Assembly: GCA_030430575.1 (NCBI GenBank)
Contig: JAUIKF010000058.1
Location: forward strand, 1 to 53,116
Reading direction: 5' to 3'
Source: Bacteroidia bacterium
Lineage (GTDB): Bacteria; Bacteroidota; Bacteroidia; J057
DNA: 53,116 nt
Shown: positions 17,559 through 25,104 of the stretch, piece after piece
Layout: the number at the start of each line of letters is the position of its first letter
How positions within the stretch are numbered: the first letter of the stretch is position 1
Notes under the pieces: model-generated
What the model was told of the DNA's origin: nothing
The model's input: the letters and a program-made list of their open reading frames with translations, nothing else
Databases searched by the model: none
Position numbers and translations under genes: made by a program

Positions 17559-18581
17559 TCAAGCCCAGGTATTGGAAAAAGGGTTGAACGTACAGTCCTC
17601 CACTTTTTTATAGGTTCCATCCTGATACATGAGGTCTGAATAACTGAGGCACATAAACCGAAATTGACAGGCGCTACATTTTGCTACCTGCTGATTGCTG
17701 ATATGCCATTTCTCCTGAAAATCCTCCCCTTGGATGACCGTAGAGACCGTATCCTTAGCGATATTTCCAAAGGATGCTGAATGGGTAAAGTAATTTTTGA
17801 TATTGCCTTCAGGGTCTATGCAGACCTTTTTGTTCAGGCCAGGATTATGTGACTGGGCTTCTGTATAGAAAGCTAAGGTTTGATAAAACAGGCTTTCATC
17901 GTATGACTCAGGCTGCTGATAGTCCAGTGCTCTCGTCACATAATGCAGGAAGACATTGTCATATTTTTCAGCTACCGTGCCTGCATTGATGTAATGGCTC
18001 GTTTCAGCCGATTGTCCATACACCGTACTTATTACCCTGAGATCTGGAAATGAAAGCGCCTTATACTGCTCAAAGGTCAAACAATCGTACTTAAACCTGA
18101 GATCCACAGATCTGGCGATGCTTGTTTCAAAAATGGATAAGAGTTCATCCAGCCGAGTGGCATCATACTGCTCTGCAAGCAGGAGCAGTTGAAAATGCCA
18201 ACACCCCAATTCAAGCAATTCCAACAATAGGCTCTGATAATCAAATTGCTCAATCCCTTCAATCGCAATAATGGCGTTATTGAGATGACCTGGGTGATGG
18301 TAGTGGAGGTCTATGGGGGGGAATTTCTGTGGCTCCTCCGTATAAAATCCGTATTCATTTTCTACGAAATGATTGAGGTAGGCATCTAGCCCCTCCTGCA
18401 AGTCAGGAAAAGTGGCTTTTACCTGAGCTACTGTATGACTTGTTAAGTCATTCTCGAGAAGGGCCGCGATCTCATTTTTGATCGGGAGATACCTGTTTCT
18501 GTGTACATCGAGGATGACACTGCCAGCGTGACCCTTCGTCAAGAAACAATTGGAGTATAGGGTGAAATAGGAGGAGTTCAT
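17559..18581 (-). CDS. gwsS: SPASM-domain peptide maturase of a grasp-with-spasm system
   Basis: The 340-residue protein matches the SPASM partner of the grasp-with-spasm RiPP class. It starts with YFTLYSNCFLTKGHAGSVI and has a C-terminal Cys cluster at residues 254, 302, 305, 311 and 330 (CSACQFRFMC and KKVEDC segments), as in an iron-sulfur-binding SPASM domain. I see no CxxxCxxC radical SAM motif in the N-terminal two thirds, so it may bind a cluster without radical chemistry or act as a recognition subunit. The frame is open to an ATG at 18656. The ATG at 18581 is preferred because it overlaps the stop of a 58-residue ORF (ATGA) and starts at the conserved N-terminus. The family identity is from memory of the motif layout. 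Confidence 0.82.
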   Translation of the reverse strand: MNSSYFTLYSNCFLTKGHAGSVILDVHRNRYLPIKNEIAALLENDLTSHTVAQVKATFPDLQEGLDAYLNHFVENEYGFYTEEPQKFPPIDLHYHHPGHLNNAIIAIEGIEQFDYQSLLLELLELGCWHFQLLLLAEQYDATRLDELLSIFETSIARSVDLRFKYDCLTFEQYKALSFPDLRVISTVYGQSAETSHYINAGTVAEKYDNVFLHYVTRALDYQQPESYDESLFYQTLAFYTEAQSHNPGLNKKVCIDPEGNIKNYFTHSASFGNIAKDTVSTVIQGEDFQEKWHISNQQVAKCSACQFRFMCLSYSDLMYQDGTYKKVEDCTFNPFSNTWA

Positions 18582-18754
18582 AGCTTGCTGACGGGTTTTT
18601 GGGGAAGGTGTGCAAGTAAGGTCCCATTGTGTCGTTGGGATTTTGTCTTTTTCCATACCAAAGCAGTGATGGTCCTGTCCTTATTGAAAGAGACCGTATT
18701 GAGGTGGTAGGTATAGGGAATGAGGGGGTTCGTTTTTATGTGAAATTTAGCCAT
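18578..18754 (-). CDS. 58-residue ORF overlapping both RiPP maturase genes
   Basis: An ATG at 18754-18752 opens a 58-codon frame ending in TGA at 18580-18578. The start lies inside the last codons of the ATP-grasp gene (ATGGCTAA, 8-base overlap) and the stop overlaps the preferred gwsS start (ATGA, 4-base overlap). This is the arrangement of a translationally coupled gene. The product is basic: MAKFHIKTNPLIPY at the N-terminus, VSFNKDRTITALVWKKTKSQ in the middle, KPVSKL at the end; it has no Cys, signal peptide or membrane segment. I do not recognise the family. It could be a small recognition or chaperone subunit of the maturase complex. If it is not real, the gap to gwsS would be 165 bases. 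Confidence 0.7.
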   Translation of the reverse strand: MAKFHIKTNPLIPYTYHLNTVSFNKDRTITALVWKKTKSQRHNGTLLAHLPQKPVSKL

Positions 18755-19763
18755 GGTAGATTTTGATTAATTCTTCTGCGATCAGCTTACTCAAGTTGAA
18801 ATTGCAAGGGTTGGAGATAAAACCGTATTGACCGACAGGGTTGATTTCAAGGAAATAATACGCTCCGTCAGTGCCTTTGATCATGTCAATAGAGCCATTG
18901 TCAAGCCCTAGTTCATCCATGAGCAATGAGATTTTATGCGCCAAGGCCTTGGGGAGTTGATAGGGCACCTTTCGGGTAGGGCGCGCATTGTCATAGTTCC
19001 TGAAATCAATGCTTGTCTGTTCATTGTCCTGGGTAAACATGGCCGCAGCATAGCATGTCCCTTTGAGGTAGAATATCCGCAGCTCAAACTGCTTGTGGAT
19101 ATTTTGCTGAAAAAGGGTAGGGAAAAAAGCCTCGGGGAAATCGTGCGTATCCTGAATCCTTTCAGTAAGGCCCTGAATCAAGAATCCTTCTTCCATAACC
19201 CCCTGAGGCTGTACCACCTCAAAAAGAGATTTGCTGATCAGGTCCTGGTTCTGATCTTGAAAAAAAGCGTTTATGCGGTCCATATTGGCACTTACCAGGG
19301 TTGGAGGGACCGAGATCCCGTGCTTTCGCGCCATGTCCAACACATGCATTTTGTTCAGCCCCGTTTTTTTGTAGGAACCGATTTTTTTTGAAGGATCATT
19401 GAGGACCAGGTCAAAAAAGGTGTAGAGGTAATACTTGTAATTGAGTTGGAGGGCACTGAGCATGTCGGAATCCTTCTTGAAGGTAGGAAAAAGGATATCC
19501 GCTTGCGGAATTTCCCTATTGGCCAATTGCTGCATCAACAGGGGCGATGGCCTCCGAAACCAAAATGCAAGCTGAGCGTCGAGTACTGATAGTTTTTTGT
19601 CATTCTGTATCGAGAGACTTACACTTGCCAGTCTCGTGAATAGCTGTTCTACGGCTTCAGTATCCTCATCATTGATTCTAATAAATGGATACTGATAATA
19701 GCTCAGCCAGTCAATCACCTCATTTGTGGTGATATCGTCCTTCTCGGAAAAAATGTAAATCAT
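18747..19763 (-). CDS. gwsG: ATP-grasp peptide maturase of a grasp-with-spasm system
   Basis: This 338-residue ATP-grasp ligase resembles the graspetide-type enzymes that form ester or amide bonds between side chains of a precursor peptide. It starts MIYIFSEKDDITTNEVIDWL, as these maturases do. A central GLNKMHVLDMARKHGISVPPT segment belongs to the ATP-grasp fold, and the metal-binding end has Asp293 (GSIDMIKG), Glu306 and Asn308 (FLEINPVGQYG). It sits downstream of two precursor genes and upstream of the SPASM gene, which is the gene order of grasp-with-spasm loci. Its exact bond chemistry here is unproven; it probably uses Asp or Glu carboxylates in the precursor core as acceptors. Confidence 0.9.
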   Translation of the reverse strand: MIYIFSEKDDITTNEVIDWLSYYQYPFIRINDEDTEAVEQLFTRLASVSLSIQNDKKLSVLDAQLAFWFRRPSPLLMQQLANREIPQADILFPTFKKDSDMLSALQLNYKYYLYTFFDLVLNDPSKKIGSYKKTGLNKMHVLDMARKHGISVPPTLVSANMDRINAFFQDQNQDLISKSLFEVVQPQGVMEEGFLIQGLTERIQDTHDFPEAFFPTLFQQNIHKQFELRIFYLKGTCYAAAMFTQDNEQTSIDFRNYDNARPTRKVPYQLPKALAHKISLLMDELGLDNGSIDMIKGTDGAYYFLEINPVGQYGFISNPCNFNLSKLIAEELIKIYHG

Positions 19764-19808
19764 ACGGAATAAGAGATCTGTGTAGGGGAGACTTTTGGGG
19801 AAAGTAGC

Positions 19809-19832
19809 CCTCCCTCTGTTACCTGAGGGAGG
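19809..19832 (-). terminator. Hairpin between precursor and maturase genes
   Basis: CCTCCCTC (19809-19816) pairs perfectly with GAGGGAGG (19825-19832) around an 8-base loop. It lies 46 bases upstream of the gwsG start and 57 bases after the stop of the nearer precursor. A GC-rich stem here, without a strong T-tract on the minus strand, would suit a partial terminator or mRNA-stabilising structure that keeps precursor transcripts above maturase transcripts. Confidence 0.5.
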
Positions 19833-19888
19833 ACGCTGGAGGCATTATCCTGAATCAGGCAGGTTGAAAGCGTGATTCATAGCTGTTT

Positions 19889-20137
19889 CTAAGTCGGCAG
19901 CGTAGGAAACAAAATGCCGCCCCCATCAGGTCTGTAATCGGGGTCAAGGCGGGTATCACTGTCACAATTGCCCACATCTCCTTGCGTGTGTGCATCATTG
20001 GTATCGACGGTAAAGCGGGTATGGGTTCCCCCCGTTCCACCTTGCATGGACCGAAGCTGTCCCATGTCTGTTAATGCTTCGCTCTTGAACGCATCTAAGA
20101 GGCTGTCAGAGTGCTTTTTTGAATGATTCTTTTTCAT
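19889..20137 (-). CDS. RiPP precursor peptide A (GG leader)
   Basis: The 82-residue peptide has a 34-residue leader beginning MKKNHSKKHSDSLLDAFK and ending GQLRSMQGG, the double glycine expected for cleavage by the C39 domain. The core is 48 residues, beginning TGGTHTRFTVD and then carrying NDAHTQGDVGNCDSDTR, followed by a tail rich in P, G and D (RPDGGGILFPTLPT). The leader is near-identical to that of precursor B. The core is rich in Thr, Asp and Ser, residues a graspetide ligase could link, and has one Cys. It is too small to be judged by homology alone; location and leader support it strongly. Confidence 0.88.
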   Translation of the reverse strand: MKKNHSKKHSDSLLDAFKSEALTDMGQLRSMQGGTGGTHTRFTVDTNDAHTQGDVGNCDSDTRLDPDYRPDGGGILFPTLPT

Positions 20138-20200
20138 GATCTTATGGATATTAGTTTTGTGAATTGAATTGTCTGGAATAATCTGCGCTAAATGGAAGAC

Positions 20201-20443
20201 TTAATCTAAGGTGGGGAAAGTGGGATTATATACATTCGACCCAACATCTAACCTTTCTCTGGTATCAGTGTCACAGTTCCCTACATCCCCTTGGGTATGT
20301 GCATCGTTTGTGGTCACAGTATATTTGGTCCTGTCACCCTGACCTCCACTGATGTTGGTGAGTTGCCCCTTGTCCAATAATGTCTCGCCTTTGAAGGCGT
20401 ACAAGAGGCTGTCAGAGTGCTTTTTTGAATGATTCTTTTTCAT
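20201..20443 (-). CDS. RiPP precursor peptide B (GG leader)
   Basis: The 80-residue peptide has a 34-residue leader beginning MKKNHSKKHSDSLLYAFK and ending GQLTNISGG. The 46-residue core begins QGDRTKYTVTT, contains NDAHTQGDVGNCDTDTR and ends NPTFPTLD. The leader differs from that of precursor A at few places up to GQL. The core motif NDAHTQGDVGNCD is identical, while the flanking and tail sequences differ. This pattern, constant leader and motif with variable tail, fits duplicated precursors under diversifying selection. It is the first gene of the minus-strand RiPP cluster, so its upstream region should hold the main promoter. Confidence 0.88.
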   Translation of the reverse strand: MKKNHSKKHSDSLLYAFKGETLLDKGQLTNISGGQGDRTKYTVTTNDAHTQGDVGNCDTDTRERLDVGSNVYNPTFPTLD

Positions 20444-20506
20444 AATTCTTGATTAGTTTTATCAGTTGAAAAAATGGCCTTAGAACGTTTCAGGCTACAT
20501 GAGAAC

Positions 20507-20518
20507 AGAAGTACTTCT
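20507..20518. promoter_or_regulatory. Perfect 12 bp palindrome in divergent region
   Basis: AGAAGTACTTCT is a perfect palindrome, with weaker symmetry just outside it (AACAG and TTGTT). It lies in the roughly 200 bp gap between the minus-strand precursor genes and the plus-strand sigma factor gene, so it could be an operator acting on either. No clear TAnnTTTG box was placed in this gap. Function is a guess. Confidence 0.3.
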
Positions 20519-20646
20519 TGTTTGTAAGTGCCTTCCACCTGTACATATCCTATGGTTCTCAGAACATAACCCATGATCCCTGATTTTTTTTGAAAAAATG
20601 AGTAGCCTAAGGAAATTTGAACTTATTGGGTTATTATTTTGAAATA

Positions 20647-21267
20647 ATGACTAATACTTATAGACACCATCGCAATAACATCTCCTTGGAAGGATTAAAG
20701 TCATCAGACCCTAAGCAGGTAGAAATGGCGGTCACGGAATTGTATGAGCGATATTATCCTGCTGTATCCGGCTATCTTATGAAAAGAGGCCTGGGGGACC
20801 TGGATATTCAGGATGTTTTTCAAGACGGGATCATGACCTTTCTTCGTGCCTTGAATGATGGAAAGGTAAAAGAGGGGGCCAATGTTGGAGGGTACTTTTT
20901 TACGATATGTAAGCACCTCGGCATGAAAAGGGGTGAAAAAAATGCGCGAATGGCTACAGAAGATATTGATTTTTCACGGCTAGAGGAGGTGCCTGAAGAT
21001 TGGGAGGCCAAAGAAGCGGATGAAGAAAGACAAAAACTGCGCTCAAAAAGCTGGGCGCTTATGGATAGCCTGGGACAGTCTTGCCAGGAATTGTTGAAAA
21101 GAGCCTTTGAAGGCAATCAAAAAATCATGGATTTCTTTGCAGAGCTGGGCTATAAAAATGCCCAGGTAGCACGTACCGCAAAATATAAATGCCTGCAACG
21201 CTTGAAGAAAAAACTATCGCAAGATCCTCAGGCAAAAAAACTTATAAATACGCTATTTCATGAATGA
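20647..21267 (+). CDS. ECF-type RNA polymerase sigma factor
   Basis: The 206-residue protein has sigma-70 region 2 (ELYERYYPAVSGYL, then DIQDVFQDGIMTFLRAL) and a region 4-like helix-turn-helix (CQELLKRAF through GYKNAQVARTAKYKCLQRLKKKL). The frame runs back to a TTG at 20617, but the ATG at 20647 gives a normal N-terminus. The gene overlaps the next one by 8 bases, which tells that its product is made together with the membrane TPR protein. It is divergent from the RiPP genes. ECF factors usually drive a small regulon, often including their own operon, so control of the CHAT protein or of the RiPP cluster is possible but not shown. Confidence 0.87.
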   Translation: MTNTYRHHRNNISLEGLKSSDPKQVEMAVTELYERYYPAVSGYLMKRGLGDLDIQDVFQDGIMTFLRALNDGKVKEGANVGGYFFTICKHLGMKRGEKNARMATEDIDFSRLEEVPEDWEAKEADEERQKLRSKSWALMDSLGQSCQELLKRAFEGNQKIMDFFAELGYKNAQVARTAKYKCLQRLKKKLSQDPQAKKLINTLFHE

Positions 21268-22012
21268 TTCGGAACAGATCACTCAAATCGCAGCCTACCT
21301 CGATGAGGCGATGTCGCCTGAAGAAAGGCAGGCATTCGAGGAGAGGGTAAGCAATGATCCCGCACTCGCTCGCGAGGTGCGAACGATGAAGGCACTTCGT
21401 GATGATAGTCGGATGTACTTCCGCCAAAAAGCCCTCAGCCAACAAATTGCCAAGCAAAACGAAACCAGCCAAACACGTCCTTTATGGCGGCAACGAACTT
21501 TTCAAATCAGCTTAGCCATTGCCGCTGGAATCGCTTTTTTTTTGCTTATTAGGCCTATTCTTTTTGTTGAACAAACGCAGGACCACGAGGCCCTTTTTGC
21601 CCAATATTTTGAAGCCTATGATGAAAGCGGTTTGATGACAGAAAGAGGGGATACTTCCGATATTGATTTGTGGAAAGAAGCAGGAAATGCCTATCAGCAA
21701 GGCGATTATGCTGCTGCTGCAACATCCTTTATGACCATTATTCAGGAAGACTCAACCTTTATCCCAGCCCGGTTTTACCTGGCCAATAGCCTGCTCGCAG
21801 CACGAGCCATTGAGGAGGCCATCCCTCACCTTACTTTTATTGTCGAAAGAGATGACTTCCTGTACGGCCGACAATCACGCTGGCTTTTGGCCTTGGCCTA
21901 TGTCCACACTCAAGCGTCCGAACAGGCAATTCCCATATTGGAGGAACTTCAGCGTTCCAATGATGCCTTGGGGCGTCAGGCAAAAAAATTATTGAGGGCG
22001 ATTCCTCAATAG
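21260..22012 (+). CDS. Membrane anti-sigma-like protein with TPR domain
   Basis: The 250-residue product has a short N-terminal helical region (residues 1-75, YLDEAMSPEERQAFEERV), a transmembrane helix (81-103) and a periplasmic C-terminal part with TPR-like repeats (about 140-250, GNAYQQGDYAAAATSFMTII and FYLANSLLAARAIEEAIPHL). It overlaps the sigma gene by 8 bases. The layout, sigma followed by a single-pass protein with an N-terminal cytoplasmic helix, fits an anti-sigma factor that holds the sigma at the membrane, with the TPR part sensing a periplasmic partner. There is no zinc-finger (HxxxCxxC) motif. The role is inferred. Confidence 0.75.
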   Translation: MNDSEQITQIAAYLDEAMSPEERQAFEERVSNDPALAREVRTMKALRDDSRMYFRQKALSQQIAKQNETSQTRPLWRQRTFQISLAIAAGIAFFLLIRPILFVEQTQDHEALFAQYFEAYDESGLMTERGDTSDIDLWKEAGNAYQQGDYAAAATSFMTIIQEDSTFIPARFYLANSLLAARAIEEAIPHLTFIVERDDFLYGRQSRWLLALAYVHTQASEQAIPILEELQRSNDALGRQAKKLLRAIPQ

Positions 22013-24865
22013 GAGAAAAAAATACCCGCCTGCGGCCAGGAATATCAGCAATGCGATTAATGCAATTGGCCAACTGAACCAATTCCCTCCCGTGTAAATG
22101 GGGGCAGGATTCCCAATGACCCGTAAGTGTGCCCAGTAATACGGATGAGATTTCAGCGGATCTGCTTTCAGCAAGTATGCCTCCTTGCTGGCCTTCATCG
22201 CCTGAGAAAGTGCCTGCCCTTCTGAAATCCCTTTAAAAAAATTAGTACTCACTTCATAGCTAGACCGGTCATTGGCTTGCCAAAGACTTGCGACGAGATT
22301 CGGACACCCGGCATAGCTAAAGGCGCGTGCCAGACTCATCAAGCCATCTCCCTTGCTGAGCTTGCCCCAGCCAGAGTTGCAGGCACTCAGGTATATCAGC
22401 CTGTTGGGGAAATCCATCGCTTGGATTTCTGCTAGAAATAGTGCCCCATCATCAAGTGTATCGATAGGGGCGTGAAAGTAAATGCGAGAAAGCTCAGGTC
22501 TTTCCTCGTTTATCATCGCATGACTTGCTATATGTATGATGGTTTTTTTGGAAAAAGCTTTTTTAAAATTCGTTTCTGTGGCAGCCATACCAATCAATAA
22601 TTCTCCCCCAAACAACTCGTAAACCTGCTCTGCTTCCCTGCTCGCCCAGGTAAGGGCTTGAAGATCTCCCCGAACCGTATCCCCACGGCCTTGTATCATC
22701 CGCTCTCCAGTTCCGCCAAAAGTAGGGGCAATAGCCAGGACACTAGGTCGGCGCTTATGGTCGAAGGATTGTAAAAAAGCATTTCCAGAAAAAGCATAGC
22801 TGAAATTATAGGTATGCAGGCAATAGGGTAAGTCTTGGTAAGATGAGTGCTTAGGGTCAGGAGCGGTGTCCAGCAATGCTTCAAACGGGATAAGGTTCAA
22901 GTGTTGATGTGGCAAAATGACCCAATCTGAAATGCCCTGAAAACGCTGACAGGCGGGTTTTAGCAGCAATTGGTATAACGCATAAGCTTCCTGTTGGTAG
23001 CTTTGAAAAGCTTGTTTGGCTTCTTGGGAAGGGGGCACCTGCTGAAGGGCCTTCCGAAAATTTTGCAAACGTTCTGCGAAATTTGGCGGAACTGATTCTT
23101 CCCAGAAATTTATCTGATCCGCCACAATGACCATAAAATACAGTTGCGTATCCTGTAAAAAATAATGAATAAGCCCTTGGGAAGGAAATGACGTCAGGTT
23201 TTCCTGAATATTGGCCAAAATCAGCCTCCCATCCATCTGTTCCAATTGGCTAAAAAGGATTCGGTTTTCAGGATAATTCTGCTTGAGAAAATCCCGCTCG
23301 ACTTCTAGTTGGTGCACTAAAAGTTCCAGGCTATCTGTGTTCTCATTTTTCTGTTGGGCGAAACGGATTCTTTCCTGAATGATATATTGGTTGAGGCTGT
23401 CAACTTTCTGCATCAAGGTGTCAGCCTTCATCAAGGATCGGATGGCTGTATGCTGTTGCAGCAATAGCGCCTTTCCCTGCTCCATGTACTGAAATGCCTT
23501 ATGCAGGTAGGTCGGGTCCTGATACTGATCATATAGGAGGCGGCAAGCTTCCAGCCCATATTGGAAAATATCATAGTCTATTTCTACCGACTGAAAATCA
23601 TCTTTTTGATGGATGATCTCTAGTGCAAGCTTCTCAAGTCTGCTGATGCAAGCATCTGCATGCGTCAAGGTAGCCTGAAGATAGGCTGGATCTGGACGTT
23701 TTGCGTAGCTATCTAAAAATAGCTGCGCTTTTTTTCTAAGGATAGATGCGATCCAGGGTTCATTCGATTGTTGATCGAAAAAGGGGACTTCAAAAATCGT
23801 TTTGTAAGAAAAAGAAGTCGCAAAAAATGACAAGGCTTCCTGGTGAGTCGCTAAGGCAAGAGAATCAAGCCCCTGATATTCAAAAGTTTCACTTTTGTGG
23901 TAGAGATATACCCCGATTCTCATCGGTAGGAAATTGGGGTGGCGTTTGGCCAGGTGAATAGCTTTTGCATAATAGGTATGCGCAAGCGGTAATTGATTCG
24001 CTTCCTTGGCAATATTCCCCAAATGTACCAAGCCTTGAATAAAGAAATGATTGGTAGAGTCAAGGCCATTCTCAAGCAGTATCTGCAAAGAAGCTCGTAC
24101 ACTTTGGCTACTTTTCTCAAATTGCCCTAATTCCAAATAGAACTCTCCTAGTCTCTGGTATGCGCCCACCTTACTATCATAGGATGCCTGAGGATCGTTG
24201 ACGACATCTAGTAATAGTACTTTTTCTTTTTCAGGTTGATTCAGCCCATACGGCGCATAGACAGCGGAGAGGCCACTCCGTAAGCCGATTCCAAAAAGGG
24301 CTGACTTATCTGGTGCATTTTCGCGAATATTCAACCCTTGCTTATAATAGGATTCCGCCTGGGAAAAATCTCCTAACCTGCGATGAATTTTTCCCAATCT
24401 CCCATAAGAACGGACGCGCAAATAATTAGCCTTTTCAGTATTTGGCAGGAGGGAAATACATGTCAAAAAGGCTTCTTTAGCCTTTGGGGGATTTTCTGCT
24501 GCGTAGGTAAAATAGGTGCCGATCGTAAAATATCCCCGAGCTATTTCTAAGGGAGAAACTTGAAGGCGAATCGCTATGGGTAAGCCTTTTTGAGCATATT
24601 CTAGGGCTGCGTTCAGGTTACGGCTATTGTAATAAAACTGACTTTGCCATAGACAGCTCAAAGCGTAGTCTTCATTCAGGGTGTCCCCCTTTTGCTCATA
24701 GGCATCGATCACGCCTTCCATGTAATGCCGACTGCTATCGGCCCATCCATTATTGAGCAGTTGATCAGCCATTGCTCGTGAGTTCCCTTGGGGGGCTACA
24801 TCTTGCTGCTGCGCAGCAAGACCCAAGGAAAATGTGATCAAAAAAAATAAAATAAGATGTTTCAT
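21989..24865 (-). CDS. CHAT-domain (caspase-like) protein with TPR repeats
   Basis: This 958-residue protein has a signal peptide (residues 1-20). Tetratricopeptide-like repeats follow (about 30-350), then a helical middle. A CHAT peptidase-like domain occupies the C-terminal third, with the caspase-type dyad His782 (IIHIASHAMINEERPE) and Cys829 (LIYLSACNSGWG), followed by LVASLWQANDRSSYEV. A C-terminal transmembrane helix (about 930-950) and a short basic tail would anchor it, with the CHAT domain on the periplasmic side if the signal is cleaved. Its 3' end overlaps the anti-sigma-like gene by 24 bases on the opposite strand. CHAT proteins with TPRs are common in Bacteroidota; the substrate is unknown. 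Confidence 0.92.
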   Translation of the reverse strand: MKHLILFFLITFSLGLAAQQQDVAPQGNSRAMADQLLNNGWADSSRHYMEGVIDAYEQKGDTLNEDYALSCLWQSQFYYNSRNLNAALEYAQKGLPIAIRLQVSPLEIARGYFTIGTYFTYAAENPPKAKEAFLTCISLLPNTEKANYLRVRSYGRLGKIHRRLGDFSQAESYYKQGLNIRENAPDKSALFGIGLRSGLSAVYAPYGLNQPEKEKVLLLDVVNDPQASYDSKVGAYQRLGEFYLELGQFEKSSQSVRASLQILLENGLDSTNHFFIQGLVHLGNIAKEANQLPLAHTYYAKAIHLAKRHPNFLPMRIGVYLYHKSETFEYQGLDSLALATHQEALSFFATSFSYKTIFEVPFFDQQSNEPWIASILRKKAQLFLDSYAKRPDPAYLQATLTHADACISRLEKLALEIIHQKDDFQSVEIDYDIFQYGLEACRLLYDQYQDPTYLHKAFQYMEQGKALLLQQHTAIRSLMKADTLMQKVDSLNQYIIQERIRFAQQKNENTDSLELLVHQLEVERDFLKQNYPENRILFSQLEQMDGRLILANIQENLTSFPSQGLIHYFLQDTQLYFMVIVADQINFWEESVPPNFAERLQNFRKALQQVPPSQEAKQAFQSYQQEAYALYQLLLKPACQRFQGISDWVILPHQHLNLIPFEALLDTAPDPKHSSYQDLPYCLHTYNFSYAFSGNAFLQSFDHKRRPSVLAIAPTFGGTGERMIQGRGDTVRGDLQALTWASREAEQVYELFGGELLIGMAATETNFKKAFSKKTIIHIASHAMINEERPELSRIYFHAPIDTLDDGALFLAEIQAMDFPNRLIYLSACNSGWGKLSKGDGLMSLARAFSYAGCPNLVASLWQANDRSSYEVSTNFFKGISEGQALSQAMKASKEAYLLKADPLKSHPYYWAHLRVIGNPAPIYTGGNWFSWPIALIALLIFLAAGGYFFLLLRNRPQ

Positions 24866-24953
24866 ACTTCGTGAGAATGCTCCAATCCCTATGGGAAAGT
24901 AAGAAAAATTTAGGGTTTATCTTTTTTAGTAAAAATGGCTGGTTATAGGAATT

Positions 24954-25000
24954 TATATTTAGCCATTTTTAAATAAAAATGGTATTTTTGGCTAAATATA
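24954..25000. terminator. Hairpin between recO and the CHAT gene
   Basis: TATATTTAGCCA (24954-24965) pairs exactly with TGGCTAAATATA (24989-25000). A nested CCATTTTT/AAAAATGG pairing is possible within the loop. It lies upstream of the CHAT gene and downstream of recO, both on the minus strand. It could terminate recO transcription or serve as an operator; no T-tract follows on the minus strand. Confidence 0.4.
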
Positions 25001-25104
25001 ATCCCCAATATTTACTGACAATCCCTATTTAGGGAATAAGAAGAATCAACGAATAGGATATCTTGATGACAGCCGTCACTTCATATTTTGATTTTCATTT
25101 CTAT

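Noticed and set aside
16684-17613. A 309-codon plus-strand frame.
   Set aside because: It lies wholly opposite the C39 ABC transporter gene and has no protein motif.
18582-18656. A longer start for the SPASM protein at 18656.
   Set aside because: The extra 25 residues have no conserved pattern and overlap the 58-residue ORF, while ATG 18581 overlaps that ORF's stop as in coupled genes.
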